Origin: an uncultured Actinomycetes bacterium
GTDB taxonomy: Bacteria > Actinomycetota > Acidimicrobiia > Acidimicrobiales > RAAP-2
Direction of reading: 5' to 3'
NCBI GenBank assembly: GCA_903828785.1
Contig: CAIKNP010000022.1
Location: 35,816 to 99,815, forward strand
Length of the DNA: 64,000 nt
Positions within the stretch are counted from its first letter, which is position 1, and the number at the start of each line of letters is the position of its first letter. This document shows, in pieces, positions 16,790 to 25,711 of this stretch. The notes under the pieces were generated by a model that saw nothing but the letters and a program-made list of their open reading frames with translations, had not been told where the DNA came from and made no database searches. The translations under genes were made by a program, and so were the position numbers.

Positions 16790-17259
16790 TACTTCTCCTT
16801 TATTTGCGGCCAGGCTAAACACCTGCGCCGGCGCGAAACCACACACAGGTGTCGCCGCTGTCTCCATTGAATCACCTTCCCGCAGCCAATACGACCCTGC
16901 TTATTATTCAATAAGGCACTCTTTAGATTGGCGTTTCGACCCAGTAGCTCTGCGTACTCGCTGACGAGAGCGGGTACCTTGGTATCGAACGCTGAGCCGT
17001 TGAATACCGCGCCATATTCATCAATCACCGCTGGGACGCGTCGTAGGCGAGACTCTGGCGTCGCAGGATGCTCTCTTGAATATCGCTGGCCATCGAGTGG
17101 GCAACGATACCCGTGGCGCTGGTATCAAGGGTTTCGTGGACACCCGCTCCCAAGGTCCTAGAGTTAAGACGTGTTCATACTTCGATACGCTGACCCAAAA
17201 ACGGTGGCGTGGCTGACCACCAACCGTCCGTCAGGTGGTCCAGGGTAGTGGATCGCACC
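16790..17259. other. 470-nt gap between divergent genes, with two chained small open frames on the minus strand
   Basis: The gap must hold the promoters of the secreted-protein gene and of tdh. On the minus strand a 42-codon frame (17153 to 17025, TTG start) overlaps a 79-codon frame (17028 to 16789, GTG start) as GTGA, and the latter overlaps the secreted-protein start as TAATG. The first frame and the first 45 codons of the second look protein-like; the end of the second does not. They may be a remnant of one frameshifted gene. I do not recognise them. Confidence 0.35.
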
Positions 17260-18303
17260 ATGAAGGCACTTAGCAAGAGCGTCGCCGGCCCGGGCCTGAC
17301 CCTCAGTGATCGCGCGATTCCAACCCTCGGGGAAAATGACGTGCTCATCGCCCCCACCTACGCTGGTATTTGTGGCACTGATCACCACATTTACGAATGG
17401 GATGAGTGGAGCGCCCAGACGGTGCCCATCGGTATCGCGGTAGGCCACGAGTTTGTCGGACACGTGGCTGCCGTGGGCGCCGCGGTCACGGGATTTCGGG
17501 TCGGTCAACGAGTGTGCGGCGAAGGTCATATCGGCTGTGGGCTTTGTCGGGAGTGTCAAAACGAGCGCAGTCACTTCTGCGCGAAAGTCCAGGTAATCGG
17601 TGTCAACCTCGATGGCTGCTTTGCGCAGTACATACGCCTACCCGAGCGCAATGTCTGGCCCATTGATGATCGCATCCCTGACGTCATCGCCGCCGTTATG
17701 GACCCCATTGGCAACGCGGTGCACACCGTCAGCGCGGCCCAGGTGCAAGGAGCCCACGTCCTGATTACCGGGGCGGGCGTCATTGGTCTTATCGCCACCG
17801 GTGTCGCCGTCGCCTACGGCGCCCGCAGCGTTACCGTCGTCGACCTCGAAGTCGGCCACCTCGAGCAGGCCACCGCCATGGGGGCTAGCGCCGTGGTTGA
17901 CGCGCGGGAGCCCGATTGGATGGAGACCGTCAAGAGGCACAGCGGCGGCGAGGGCCCCGACGTCCTCATAGAAATGAGCGGTGCCGCTTCGGCTATCACC
18001 AAGGGACTCGCCCTCGTGCGCCACGGCGGCACGGCGGCTCTCCTGGGAATTCCGGCCCAGCCCCTCACGCTCGATCTGGCCTCCCTGGTCATCTTTAAGG
18101 GTCTGCAGGTGATTGGCATTACTGGGCGCGAGGTGTACAAAACGTGGCGACAGGCCGAAGAGCTCCTGGTGTCGGGTCAACTCCGCCTCGACGCCATCGA
18201 CTTCAAGATATTGCCCATGGTGGACTTCGAACGAGCCTTCGATCACGCCAGCACGGCCCGCAGCACTAAAGTGCTGCTGACCGTGGGACTGGAGAACTCG
18301 TGA
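17260..18303 (+). CDS. tdh: L-threonine 3-dehydrogenase
   Basis: Zinc-dependent medium-chain dehydrogenase that oxidises threonine to 2-amino-3-ketobutyrate with NAD. The 347-residue protein follows E. coli Tdh closely: MKALSK at the start, CGTDHHIYEWDEWS and GHEFVGHV with catalytic zinc ligands, the structural zinc set CGLCRECQNERSHFC, the dinucleotide loop GAGVIGL and the late EMSGAASA and GITGRE segments. The ATG at 17260 is chosen because it gives the MKALS start. The stop overlaps kbl as GTGA. Confidence 0.96.
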   Translation: MKALSKSVAGPGLTLSDRAIPTLGENDVLIAPTYAGICGTDHHIYEWDEWSAQTVPIGIAVGHEFVGHVAAVGAAVTGFRVGQRVCGEGHIGCGLCRECQNERSHFCAKVQVIGVNLDGCFAQYIRLPERNVWPIDDRIPDVIAAVMDPIGNAVHTVSAAQVQGAHVLITGAGVIGLIATGVAVAYGARSVTVVDLEVGHLEQATAMGASAVVDAREPDWMETVKRHSGGEGPDVLIEMSGAASAITKGLALVRHGGTAALLGIPAQPLTLDLASLVIFKGLQVIGITGREVYKTWRQAEELLVSGQLRLDAIDFKILPMVDFERAFDHASTARSTKVLLTVGLENS

Positions 18304-19487
18304 ACCGCGCTAACGAGATTTTCGCCGCTGAGCTCGACGCCATTCGCCAGGCCGGCACCTGGAAAACGGAGCGACGCATCGCCTCCACGCAGGGCTCGAG
18401 CGTGGTCGTCGATGGGAAGACCTACCTCAACTTTTGCTCGAACAACTACCTCGGATTGGCGAACCACCCGGCCATCGTGGCCTCCGCCAAGGCGGCGCTC
18501 GACACTCGCGGCTACGGCCTCTCGAGCGTACGCTTCATCTGCGGCACCCAAGACGGCCACGCCGAGCTCGAAGCAGCCGTGTCACGCTTTCTGGGCACCG
18601 CCGACACCATTCTCTACGGTTCCTGTTTTGACGCCAATGGGGGCGTTTTTGAGGCGCTCTTAAACGACAGCGACGTCATCATTTCCGACGAGCTCAACCA
18701 CGCCTCCATCATCGATGGCGTGCGACTCGCCAAGGCCCAGCGACGCCGCTACGCCCACCGCGACATGGGCGCACTGGAGCGTGAATTACAAGCTACCCAG
18801 TCGTCGCGCTTACGGTTGGTGGTTACCGACGGGGTCTTTTCTATGGACGGGGATTACGCTCCCCTCGACGACATCGTGGCCCTGGCCCGCACCTACGACG
18901 CCATGGTTATGGTCGACGATTCCCACGCCACGGGTTTCGTCGGTCCCAGCGGTCGGGGCACGGCCGAACGCTTTGGGGTGCTCGCGGACATCGATATCAT
19001 CACCTCGACCTTCGGCAAGGCCCTCGGTGGCGCCTCCGGGGGCTTCGTCTCGGCCAGCAGTGAGATCATCAATCTGCTGCGACAGCGCTCCCGCCCCTAC
19101 CTTTTCTCGAACGCGCTCCCCCCGGCGGTGGTCGCCGCGAGCATGACCGCCCTGGAACTCGTCGACCGCGATCCTGGTCGGCCCGCTCAGCTCATGGCCA
19201 ACGCCCTTCGACTACGTCATGACTTGGTCGCCACCGGTTTCACCGTGGCCGGCCACGAACACCCCATCATTCCCATCATGTTGGGGGACGCCGGCGTGGC
19301 CAGCACCTTCGCTGAACGGCTGAAGGAGCGCGGTATGTTCCTCGTGGCCTTCAGTTACCCGGTGGTGCCCAAGGGCCAAGCCCGCATCCGCCTCCAACTG
19401 TCCGCCCTGCACACCTCGGAGGAAATTGATCGCGTCCTCGCGGCCATCATCGACGTCGGTCGTGAACTCGGCGTTCTCGCTTCCTAG
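18300..19487 (+). CDS. kbl: Glycine C-acetyltransferase (2-amino-3-ketobutyrate CoA ligase)
   Basis: PLP enzyme of the alpha-oxoamine synthase family that splits 2-amino-3-ketobutyrate with CoA into glycine and acetyl-CoA, completing threonine breakdown begun by Tdh. The 395-residue protein has NFCSNNYLGLANHP, the substrate-loop VRFICGT, DELNHASIIDG, the PLP-ring segment DDSHATGFVG and the lysine motif STFGKALGG. The GTG start overlaps tdh, so the two are one coupled operon. Confidence 0.96.
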   Translation: MNRANEIFAAELDAIRQAGTWKTERRIASTQGSSVVVDGKTYLNFCSNNYLGLANHPAIVASAKAALDTRGYGLSSVRFICGTQDGHAELEAAVSRFLGTADTILYGSCFDANGGVFEALLNDSDVIISDELNHASIIDGVRLAKAQRRRYAHRDMGALERELQATQSSRLRLVVTDGVFSMDGDYAPLDDIVALARTYDAMVMVDDSHATGFVGPSGRGTAERFGVLADIDIITSTFGKALGGASGGFVSASSEIINLLRQRSRPYLFSNALPPAVVAASMTALELVDRDPGRPAQLMANALRLRHDLVATGFTVAGHEHPIIPIMLGDAGVASTFAERLKERGMFLVAFSYPVVPKGQARIRLQLSALHTSEEIDRVLAAIIDVGRELGVLAS

Positions 19488-19531
19488 TTACGCCCCCCGC
19501 TCGTCGGCCACGAGGTTTCGGGCGCGACTCG

Positions 19532-19537
19532 TAACAT
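19532..19537 (+). promoter_or_regulatory. Candidate -10 box (TAACAT), leaderless start of EamA gene
   Basis: TAACAT ends 6 nt before the GTG at 19544, so the exporter gene may be transcribed on its own and not only with tdh-kbl. Confidence 0.35.
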
Positions 19538-19543
19538 GGACGG

Positions 19544-20461
19544 GTGGCTTCCCCTCGCTCTCGCCCGCTGCTGACCTACGTCGGAACCTGCATCGCCTGG
19601 GGGTCAGTCTTCGCACTGGTGGCCGAAGCCGAGGCCTCCTTCAATCCCACCGATATTGTTCTCGGTCGTTCACTGCTCGGGGCGGTCGTTCTCGTGCTGA
19701 TGGCGCTCTATCGTGGGGAGTCCATGCCCTCGGGCTGGACGACCTGGGGTCACCTTTGGGTCGTGAGCCTGCTGGCCAGTGTGATTCCGGGACTCTTCGT
19801 CGCCATTGCGGAAGTGCACGTCTCGTCAGCCCTGGCCGGCATTTTGGCGGGCATGATTCCCCTGAGCACCCTGCTCTTTCTGGTGGCAGTCTTTCGCGAA
19901 GAACCGGTTCATCGCCACCAAGTAGTGGGCCTCGTCATCGGATTCGTGGGGCTCGTGGTCATCACGGGGGTCTGGCGGGGGCTGGGACACAACACCTGGT
20001 GGGCCGTGCTGCTGCTCCTTATCACCGTCTTTTCCTACGGCCTCGTCTTCCCCTACATCAAGCACCACCTCTCCCCTCTGGCACTCCATCCCCTCACCTT
20101 GGCCAGTGGTCAACAAATCATGGCCACGCTCACCGTTCTTCCCCTGGCCCTGTTTTCTGGTCTTCCCCATCACGCCAGCCTGACGGGGTGGACCATGGTC
20201 GTACTCCTGGGGGTCTTCCCCGGCGGCTTGGCCTTCATGTGGAACTTTGAGACCGTCGCGGCCTGGGGCAGCGCCACCGCGAGCACGGTGGAGTACGTCT
20301 GTGCGGTGGTGGCCGTCGCCGAAGGTTTGCTGTGGCTCCACGAATCGATTCAGTGGAACCAGCCGGTGGGTGGGGCCATCGTCATTATCGGCGCACTCAT
20401 CGGTTGGGGCCAGTTGCCCCCGTTCTCGCGGGGCTCAACACCGCGGGACCTAAAGGTCTAG
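19544..20461 (+). CDS. EamA-family (drug/metabolite transporter) membrane protein
   Basis: A 305-residue protein with ten membrane helices in two EamA repeats. The first repeat has the usual AWGSVFAL start and ALAGILAGMIPLSTLL, and the second has FSYGLVFPYIKHH and ATASTVEYVCAVVAV with E in the last repeat. Such exporters often remove excess amino acids or metabolites; its place behind the threonine-degradation genes hints at an amino acid, but this is only context. Convergent with the gene at 20493. Confidence 0.85.
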   Translation: MASPRSRPLLTYVGTCIAWGSVFALVAEAEASFNPTDIVLGRSLLGAVVLVLMALYRGESMPSGWTTWGHLWVVSLLASVIPGLFVAIAEVHVSSALAGILAGMIPLSTLLFLVAVFREEPVHRHQVVGLVIGFVGLVVITGVWRGLGHNTWWAVLLLLITVFSYGLVFPYIKHHLSPLALHPLTLASGQQIMATLTVLPLALFSGLPHHASLTGWTMVVLLGVFPGGLAFMWNFETVAAWGSATASTVEYVCAVVAVAEGLLWLHESIQWNQPVGGAIVIIGALIGWGQLPPFSRGSTPRDLKV

Positions 20462-20492
20462 GGCCGGGGTCCTCGAGAGGGCGTCGTCGTTC

Positions 20493-21614
20493 TTAGTGTT
20501 GCGTCCACCAGACGATGGTCGACATCAATTGACCAAAACCGTTGAAAATAAGGGTGGTGGACCACACCACCACTATGGGCACGAACAAGGCTACGAAGAA
20601 GTAGGGACGTAGCCACTGGCGTAGCTGGCTCGTCGACCAACTCGACGTACCCTCGAAGATACTAAGGAGCAGGGCCGGCCAAAGGACCCCCACGGAAATT
20701 CGCGTTTCGTCCAGCGCGATGAGGCAGATCACGACCACCGTGACGACCGCCGCCCCCAACAAGACGTCAACACCGCGCTCGGGACGCAGCGGCGCACTGG
20801 CCAGCATGAGCCAGGCCACGCCCAGCGCCGAGAACACGATCAGTGGAAAGTATCGTCCGAGCGGGGTCAAGAACTGCGAAAAGTAATTGCAGTGCTGAAG
20901 GTAATAGAACAAGGAGCCCGACGACGAGATTCCCCAGTGGTGCGTCAGGAGCGTAACGAAGCTCCAACCCAGCGCGAGACCAAGAGCATCAAGGAAGTAG
21001 GTCGCCAACAACGACCAGCCCGAACGACGGAGCACGACGACCGCCAGGACGGCGGCGGCCAAAATTGCTTGGGGTGGATTACTGCAGGCAAAGACCAGCC
21101 AACCCCCAGCCCGCCACCACTTCGAACGAGCCAAACCGGCCGAGGTCGCCCCCAGAATAGAGAAGGCGTCGGGCGAACCCACCCAACTGAACAACACCGG
21201 AACGACCGCGCTGCCCAGGAGCAGGGTCGTATAGAGGAGGCGAGTTTCGGGGGACTGTCGAACGCGCGAGAAGCAATACCCCGCCCCCATGGCCACGATG
21301 ACCGTCACGAAGCCCAGCAGGAAGTAGGAGCGCAGCGTCGTGCAGTGGAGCGCGCCCGCGAGCATGAATTGCAGTGGTGAATTCAGCACGTAGGCCGACA
21401 GGGGCGACGCCACACTGGTGGTCTGGGGATTCGTCCAGTGTTGGGCCAACAGCAGCATGTTTCCAATGCTGGGATAGAAGTTCACGCCGTACTTCAGCAT
21501 CGACACGGCAATGACGAAGATGAATTGCTGCCCACTCGAGGCGTTTAGTACCTGCTCGTAGAAGCGCTGGGCGAAACCTGAAGAGCGCTCCTCGGCGGCG
21601 GCAGACTCCGACAT
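20493..21614 (-). CDS. Polytopic membrane protein of unknown function
   Basis: A 373-residue protein with about nine membrane helices and a 25-residue cytoplasmic N terminus rich in Ser, Ala and Glu. Helices are separated by short loops, with a longer outside loop after the first helix containing SIGNMLLLAQHWTNPQTT. The overall look recalls GT-C glycosyltransferases, but the acidic DD or ED pair expected in the first loop is not seen, so I do not assign that function. The ATG is 2 nt after the pepA stop, so it is co-transcribed with the aminopeptidase. Confidence 0.7.
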   Translation of the reverse strand: MSESAAAEERSSGFAQRFYEQVLNASSGQQFIFVIAVSMLKYGVNFYPSIGNMLLLAQHWTNPQTTSVASPLSAYVLNSPLQFMLAGALHCTTLRSYFLLGFVTVIVAMGAGYCFSRVRQSPETRLLYTTLLLGSAVVPVLFSWVGSPDAFSILGATSAGLARSKWWRAGGWLVFACSNPPQAILAAAVLAVVVLRRSGWSLLATYFLDALGLALGWSFVTLLTHHWGISSSGSLFYYLQHCNYFSQFLTPLGRYFPLIVFSALGVAWLMLASAPLRPERGVDVLLGAAVVTVVVICLIALDETRISVGVLWPALLLSIFEGTSSWSTSQLRQWLRPYFFVALFVPIVVVWSTTLIFNGFGQLMSTIVWWTQH

Positions 21615-21616
21615 GA

Positions 21617-23098
21617 CTAGTTCGCGGTCGCCTCAATGTAGGCAACGAGGGAGCGGGTGGGCGAACCCGTCGCTCCGGCGGGCCACGCACCTTGGGGACT
21701 TTCCAACCAGGCGGTCGAACCAGTGTCGAGGTGAAGCCAAGGCACTTCTTGAGCGAATACCCCTAGATAGGTTCCGGTAAGAACGCTGGAGTCGGGCGCT
21801 TTCTGGCAGCAATTGACCAGGTCGGCCACCGGTGAACGCAGCAGCTCCTCGTACTCTTTCAAATACGGCATGGGCCAGGAGCGGTCACCACTCAAGGCGG
21901 CCGCGGATCCGAAAGCCTCGTGGAGACTGGCGTTGTTGCTCATCGTCGCCACCAGCGAGGTGCCGAAGCCCGCGGCGTCGGTGAGCGTACCGATGTCAAT
22001 AATGGCGCGCGGTTGCAGGGCGGCGAAGTGCGCGATGCAGTCGGCCAGCACCAGCCGTCCTTCACAATCGGTGTCGGTGACCTCAGTGGTCATCCCGCCC
22101 GGGTGGTGCAGAACGTCACCGGGTCGAATGGCGTGGCCACTGGGCATGTTTTCCGCCAAGGGCAAGAGGGCGTGCAGGGATGTCGTCAGACCCAACTCCA
22201 CGCTGGCGAAGAGAGCGGCCGCCACTGAAGCGGCACTCGCCATGTCGGACTTCATGTACGAAACTTCGTGTGAGGTTTTCAGGTTGATGCCACCGGCGTC
22301 GAAGGTAATCCCCTTGCCCGTCAGGGCCAGAGCTGGCCCCTCGCCCCAACGCAGTTCCACCACGCAAGGGGGTCGCGAACTTCCTTGGCCCACACCGCGC
22401 ACCGCACCAAAGTTCTGACGGATGAGATCATCGCCGCTCCACACGCTGCACTGCACGCCCAGGGAGGCCGCTTCCGCCTCAATAATTTCGGCCAAGGCCG
22501 AGGGACTCAAGCGATCGGGCGGCATGGAAACCAAGTCACGGACCCAGTTCGTGCGTTGGGCCACAATCACTCCCCGGCGAAGGGCTTCGTCGGCCTCGGG
22601 GGAAGTGGAGGAGACGACCAAGAAACACGACTCGGGGTAGGGGGTGACCTCCGCGGGGCGAAGGGCTTCGGTGGGGCAGCGGTAGGCACCCAAAACAAGT
22701 CCCTCGCTCAAGGCTCGCAGCGTGGCCGGCGTGTTGGATTGTTCCGGAATCACGAGGTCGAGACTGCGCCCACCAGCGTGTTGAACCGCCAGCATCGCGG
22801 CGTCGCGCAGCCCGCGAAGACGCTCAGGCTCGGAAGCCTTCGTCAGATCCGCGGTGGCGACCAGCACCAGACGCTGGACGCCAAGCGTGGCGGTGGGGAT
22901 GGCCAGGGTGGTGACTTCCCCGGTGTTCGATCGAGGTCCGATGGTCGACACGAGGGCCACGAGGTCCACTCCCCAGCGAGCGCCAAGCTCCGACAAGGCA
23001 GGGTCGTCGCCGAATCCGAGCAGGGCCGTAGCGGTGGCGTCACTCTGATGGTCCTTATTACGCAGCGAAACGCTCGTCATTTCTGAGACTCTCTTCAT
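21617..23098 (-). CDS. pepA: Leucyl aminopeptidase, M17 family
   Basis: Two-metal cytosolic aminopeptidase that removes N-terminal residues from peptides. The C-terminal catalytic half is complete: GKGITFDAGGINLK with metal-binding Lys and Asp, SYMKSDMASAA with an Asp, and TDTDCEGRLVLAD with Asp and Glu and the catalytic Arg. The 493-residue length is normal. Two ATGs are possible, 23098 and 23080; the second has an AAGAGAG stretch in front of it and may be the true start. Operon with the membrane protein downstream. Confidence 0.93.
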   Translation of the reverse strand: MKRVSEMTSVSLRNKDHQSDATATALLGFGDDPALSELGARWGVDLVALVSTIGPRSNTGEVTTLAIPTATLGVQRLVLVATADLTKASEPERLRGLRDAAMLAVQHAGGRSLDLVIPEQSNTPATLRALSEGLVLGAYRCPTEALRPAEVTPYPESCFLVVSSTSPEADEALRRGVIVAQRTNWVRDLVSMPPDRLSPSALAEIIEAEAASLGVQCSVWSGDDLIRQNFGAVRGVGQGSSRPPCVVELRWGEGPALALTGKGITFDAGGINLKTSHEVSYMKSDMASAASVAAALFASVELGLTTSLHALLPLAENMPSGHAIRPGDVLHHPGGMTTEVTDTDCEGRLVLADCIAHFAALQPRAIIDIGTLTDAAGFGTSLVATMSNNASLHEAFGSAAALSGDRSWPMPYLKEYEELLRSPVADLVNCCQKAPDSSVLTGTYLGVFAQEVPWLHLDTGSTAWLESPQGAWPAGATGSPTRSLVAYIEATAN

Positions 23099-23231
23099 TT
23101 CACGGTGGTGTGTGGCGAGTGGTCACCACCCGCGGCTAGAACACGATACACCGCTAAGGGGCAATCATCCTTGGTCACCGCTAGGGTGCGAGTGAAGTGA
23201 GTCCTCGATGTAAGCAAGTACTGCGAGTCCA

Positions 23232-23561
23232 ATGACCCCTGCGTTTCAGCGGATTCCGGTTTCGTATTTCGGCGTCGTGCTCGGCCTCGTAGGACTAGGG
23301 GATTGCTGGCGGGCGGCCACCGAGCTCTGGTCCGTGCCGAGGATGGTGAGTGTGGTCATCATGGACGTCGCGGTAATTGTTTGGGTGCTGCTCGCTCTGG
23401 CCTACGCCACGAAGTGGATTGCCGCCCGAGCCAGCGCCCTTGCGGAGATTCATCATCCCTTCACCTCCTCCTTCGTCTCGCTACTCTTCATCGCCACGCT
23501 CCTCATTGCTTACCTCGCCGTTTCAGCCGCGGGCGGCGGCGGGCTTGTTACCGGCGAATGA
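23232..23561 (+). pseudogene. Truncated TehA/SLAC1-type (TDT family) transporter remnant
   Basis: The 109-codon frame matches only the beginning of the ten-helix tellurite-resistance/dicarboxylate transporter family: RIPVSYFGVVLGLVGLGDCWR, a second helix (AVIVWVLLALAYATKWI) and AEIHHPFTSSFVSLLFIATLLIAYL. The remaining 200 or more residues are absent; after residue 95 the frame runs into AGGGGLVTGE and stops. No matching continuation was found in other frames before the convergent gene at 23672. Probably a 3' deletion remnant. Confidence 0.7.
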
Positions 23562-23671
23562 CGTGCTGCTCGCCCCGCCAGCCGTGGCCGCCCATGCGCC
23601 GCACTGCTCGTCGGCACAATCTCGCTAACGATAAAGGGTCGGCTACTCCCGCTCGGGCCCAGCACCACGCG

Positions 23672-24343
23672 CTAAAGGCTGGGCGGGATCGTCGAGCGGG
23701 CAATGCGTGGAGCCTGAGAAGCTCGGTACAAGACGAGCAGGAAAATCAGCAGGCCCGCGAACCAGGGGTTGACGAACTCGCCCACCAGCAGAACGATGAG
23801 GTAGCCGAAGACTCCGCCCACACCCCAGAGGGAGACCCGACGCCATTTGGGTTCGTCCGACTCGTACTTCCACAATCGTGGCGTACGCCACACGATAAGG
23901 AAGAGAATCTCCCAGCACAAGCCCATGAAGAAGGCCATGAGGCAATAGAGCACAATTGCGGCCTTTTCGTCGCGGAGGCTGCCACTCTGGAAAGCACTCG
24001 CCAGAACAACGGTGGGGTAGTTCAAAATAACGGCCCCCAGGAGGATGCCCATATTGGCCCACTGGACGGCAAAGGACAGCGCCCGCAATCGATCAAAAAC
24101 GGCGTGGTGATTCATCCACATCACCGCGACGAAGGTGAATGACAATGCGAAAGCCACGTAGGTTGGCCACTGAGCTCGGAGCTGGGCGCTCAGTTCATCG
24201 CGGTGATAACTACTCACGGAGAGATTGAGAACCAAGAGCGTCATTCCTATCGCCATGACGCCGTCACTAAAGAATTCAGTGGGGCGCACCTCGCGTTCAA
24301 TGGCCCGATTCGTGCCCGGAGCAGTGTTACCAAGGTCGTTCAT
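23672..24343 (-). CDS. TMEM175-family (DUF1211) potassium-channel-like protein
   Basis: A 223-residue membrane protein with six helices. The signature RPTEFFSDGVMAIGMTLLVL near residue 20 is the R-x3-FSD motif of bacterial TMEM175 channels, and the WMNHHAVFDRL segment after the second and third helices fits the family. Bacterial TMEM175 proteins form potassium-selective channels without a classical GYG filter. It lies back to back with another small channel-like gene at 24485. Confidence 0.85.
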   Translation of the reverse strand: MNDLGNTAPGTNRAIEREVRPTEFFSDGVMAIGMTLLVLNLSVSSYHRDELSAQLRAQWPTYVAFALSFTFVAVMWMNHHAVFDRLRALSFAVQWANMGILLGAVILNYPTVVLASAFQSGSLRDEKAAIVLYCLMAFFMGLCWEILFLIVWRTPRLWKYESDEPKWRRVSLWGVGGVFGYLIVLLVGEFVNPWFAGLLIFLLVLYRASQAPRIARSTIPPSL

Positions 24344-24467
24344 AAGTGTGGTCCCGCGTTCACGCTCGCCGCTGTCCGGCGACGAAGCAACGATAGGTGA
24401 TGCACCGCTGCTCAGTGACGAAAGACGGGAGAACTACGAAACATTCTTTCGAGGGTCACCGCCTGAC

Positions 24468-24473
24468 TAGAGT
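24468..24473 (+). promoter_or_regulatory. Possible -10 box (TAGAGT) before the channel-like gene
   Basis: TAGAGT ends 11 nt before the ATG at 24485, giving a leader of only a few nucleotides. No ribosome-binding site is visible. Confidence 0.3.
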
Positions 24474-24484
24474 GGGCGCAATCT

Positions 24485-25153
24485 ATGAGTGCCGACGAAA
24501 TCGACCCGCGCGTACTGCCCCACAAACGTCACCCCCTAAAGACGCCGCCTTTTCTCATCATTATGGCGGTTATCCAGGTCATCAATTTTCTCATCACCAA
24601 GCGAGTCCACTTTGCGACGTCGTCGAGTTCGGTCACCGGCCACGTCATTAGGGTCGTCTCCCAAAGTGCCGACTACACCTTCTGGATCATGTTTGCCATC
24701 ACCTTAATTATGGCGGTGGTGTATCGCGGTGGCATGCCTAAGCACGAACCAAAACTGCTCACCGCGTACCTCTCGGTCGCAACCCTGGCCCTGATGGGGA
24801 ACATTGCGATTCTCACCTTCACCGGTGATCATTTCAATACCCAGAGTCAAGCCGCACTCATCGTTGATTTGGGTCTCTTGTTCAGCAATTCGACCTTGGT
24901 ATTTTCCCTCTGGTACCAACTCTTCGACCACTACCTCTTGGTTTCCGCCTTCGACTTTCCCGTCGACGTCCTCGATCCTGACGCTCCCCCACGCTGGGTG
25001 GACTACCTCTTTTTGAGTTTCAACACCATGACCACCTTTGGGCCAACGACCGAGGGCATACGCCGACGTCCGGTGAAAGTGGTGATGATGATTCAGACCA
25101 CCATGTCCCTCACGGTGCTCATCGTTCTGGTCGCCAAAATCATTAAGAGTTGA
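24485..25153 (+). CDS. Small membrane protein with a channel-like C-terminal pore segment
   Basis: A 222-residue protein with about five helices. The end of the protein, DYLFLSFNTMTTFGPTTEGIRR followed by a last hydrophobic helix, has the order pore helix, T-T-x-G loop, final helix of two-helix potassium channels, but the GYG filter is replaced by FGP. It resembles DUF1345-type or ion-channel-related proteins. Whether it conducts ions cannot be told. Its neighbour is a TMEM175-type channel, which supports a role in ion balance. Confidence 0.6.
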   Translation: MSADEIDPRVLPHKRHPLKTPPFLIIMAVIQVINFLITKRVHFATSSSSVTGHVIRVVSQSADYTFWIMFAITLIMAVVYRGGMPKHEPKLLTAYLSVATLALMGNIAILTFTGDHFNTQSQAALIVDLGLLFSNSTLVFSLWYQLFDHYLLVSAFDFPVDVLDPDAPPRWVDYLFLSFNTMTTFGPTTEGIRRRPVKVVMMIQTTMSLTVLIVLVAKIIKS

Positions 25154-25604
25154 GCCTTCGGCATCAACGACCTCTTGGCGCAGCTCCAATCGTCGAAGGA
25201 CCTCGCGGCGGACTCCCCAGCCCGGGGAAATTCTAGGTCAGTGAAGTGATTCGAGTGATATCCCTGAGCGGCGTACTGGGGCACGAGGCGGGCTCTTCGC
25301 GTGCGGCCAAGAGAACGCTGGGCAGAGCCATTGGGGGGTTCATTGTCACCCGCGCCCAATCGCTCCCACGAGGGAGAAACTGTCTTCGGGCCGAGACCCG
25401 TCCGGATGAATTCGTCACGCTCGCTTGTCCGCCAGCGCACTTCCCCGCAGCCCGACGGAGTGTTCGGTGAAAGGAGATGCCAACATCAAGGGGGGCGTCT
25501 CACCACGGCGTCGCTGGAGAGCGACGCGCTCGTGATCCGAGCATGACACTGTCGTCGAATCTATCGCCCGAGTCAGCGACTGAGCCTGGGTTGTGCTCCC
25601 ATAT
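25154..25604. other. 450-nt gap with no convincing gene
   Basis: Short frames exist on both strands but have poor composition and no recognisable motif. A GAAAGGAG stretch at about 25469 is not followed by a good reading frame. No tRNA-like or riboswitch-like fold is evident. It may be degraded sequence between the channel-like gene and the pstS terminator. Confidence 0.5.
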
Positions 25605-25643
25605 GCGAAGAACTGGCGGAGAGATTCTCCGCCAGTTCTTCGC
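25605..25643. terminator. Perfect 18-bp hairpin downstream of pstS
   Basis: GCGAAGAACTGGCGGAGA and its exact reverse complement enclose a GAT loop. It lies about 70 nt past the pstS stop and is the most stable local structure there. T-runs are absent, so it may act as a transcript-end stabiliser rather than a classical terminator. Confidence 0.6.
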
Positions 25644-25711
25644 TACTGAGGATGTCGACCAACGGCGAGACAATGCTCGTCGCTGGTCGACATCGCTATC
25701 AATCGTGGTAC

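Noticed and set aside
20493..21614. GT-C glycosyltransferase assignment for the polytopic membrane protein
   Set aside because: The catalytic acidic pair in the first outside loop is not visible, so the family call would be unsupported.
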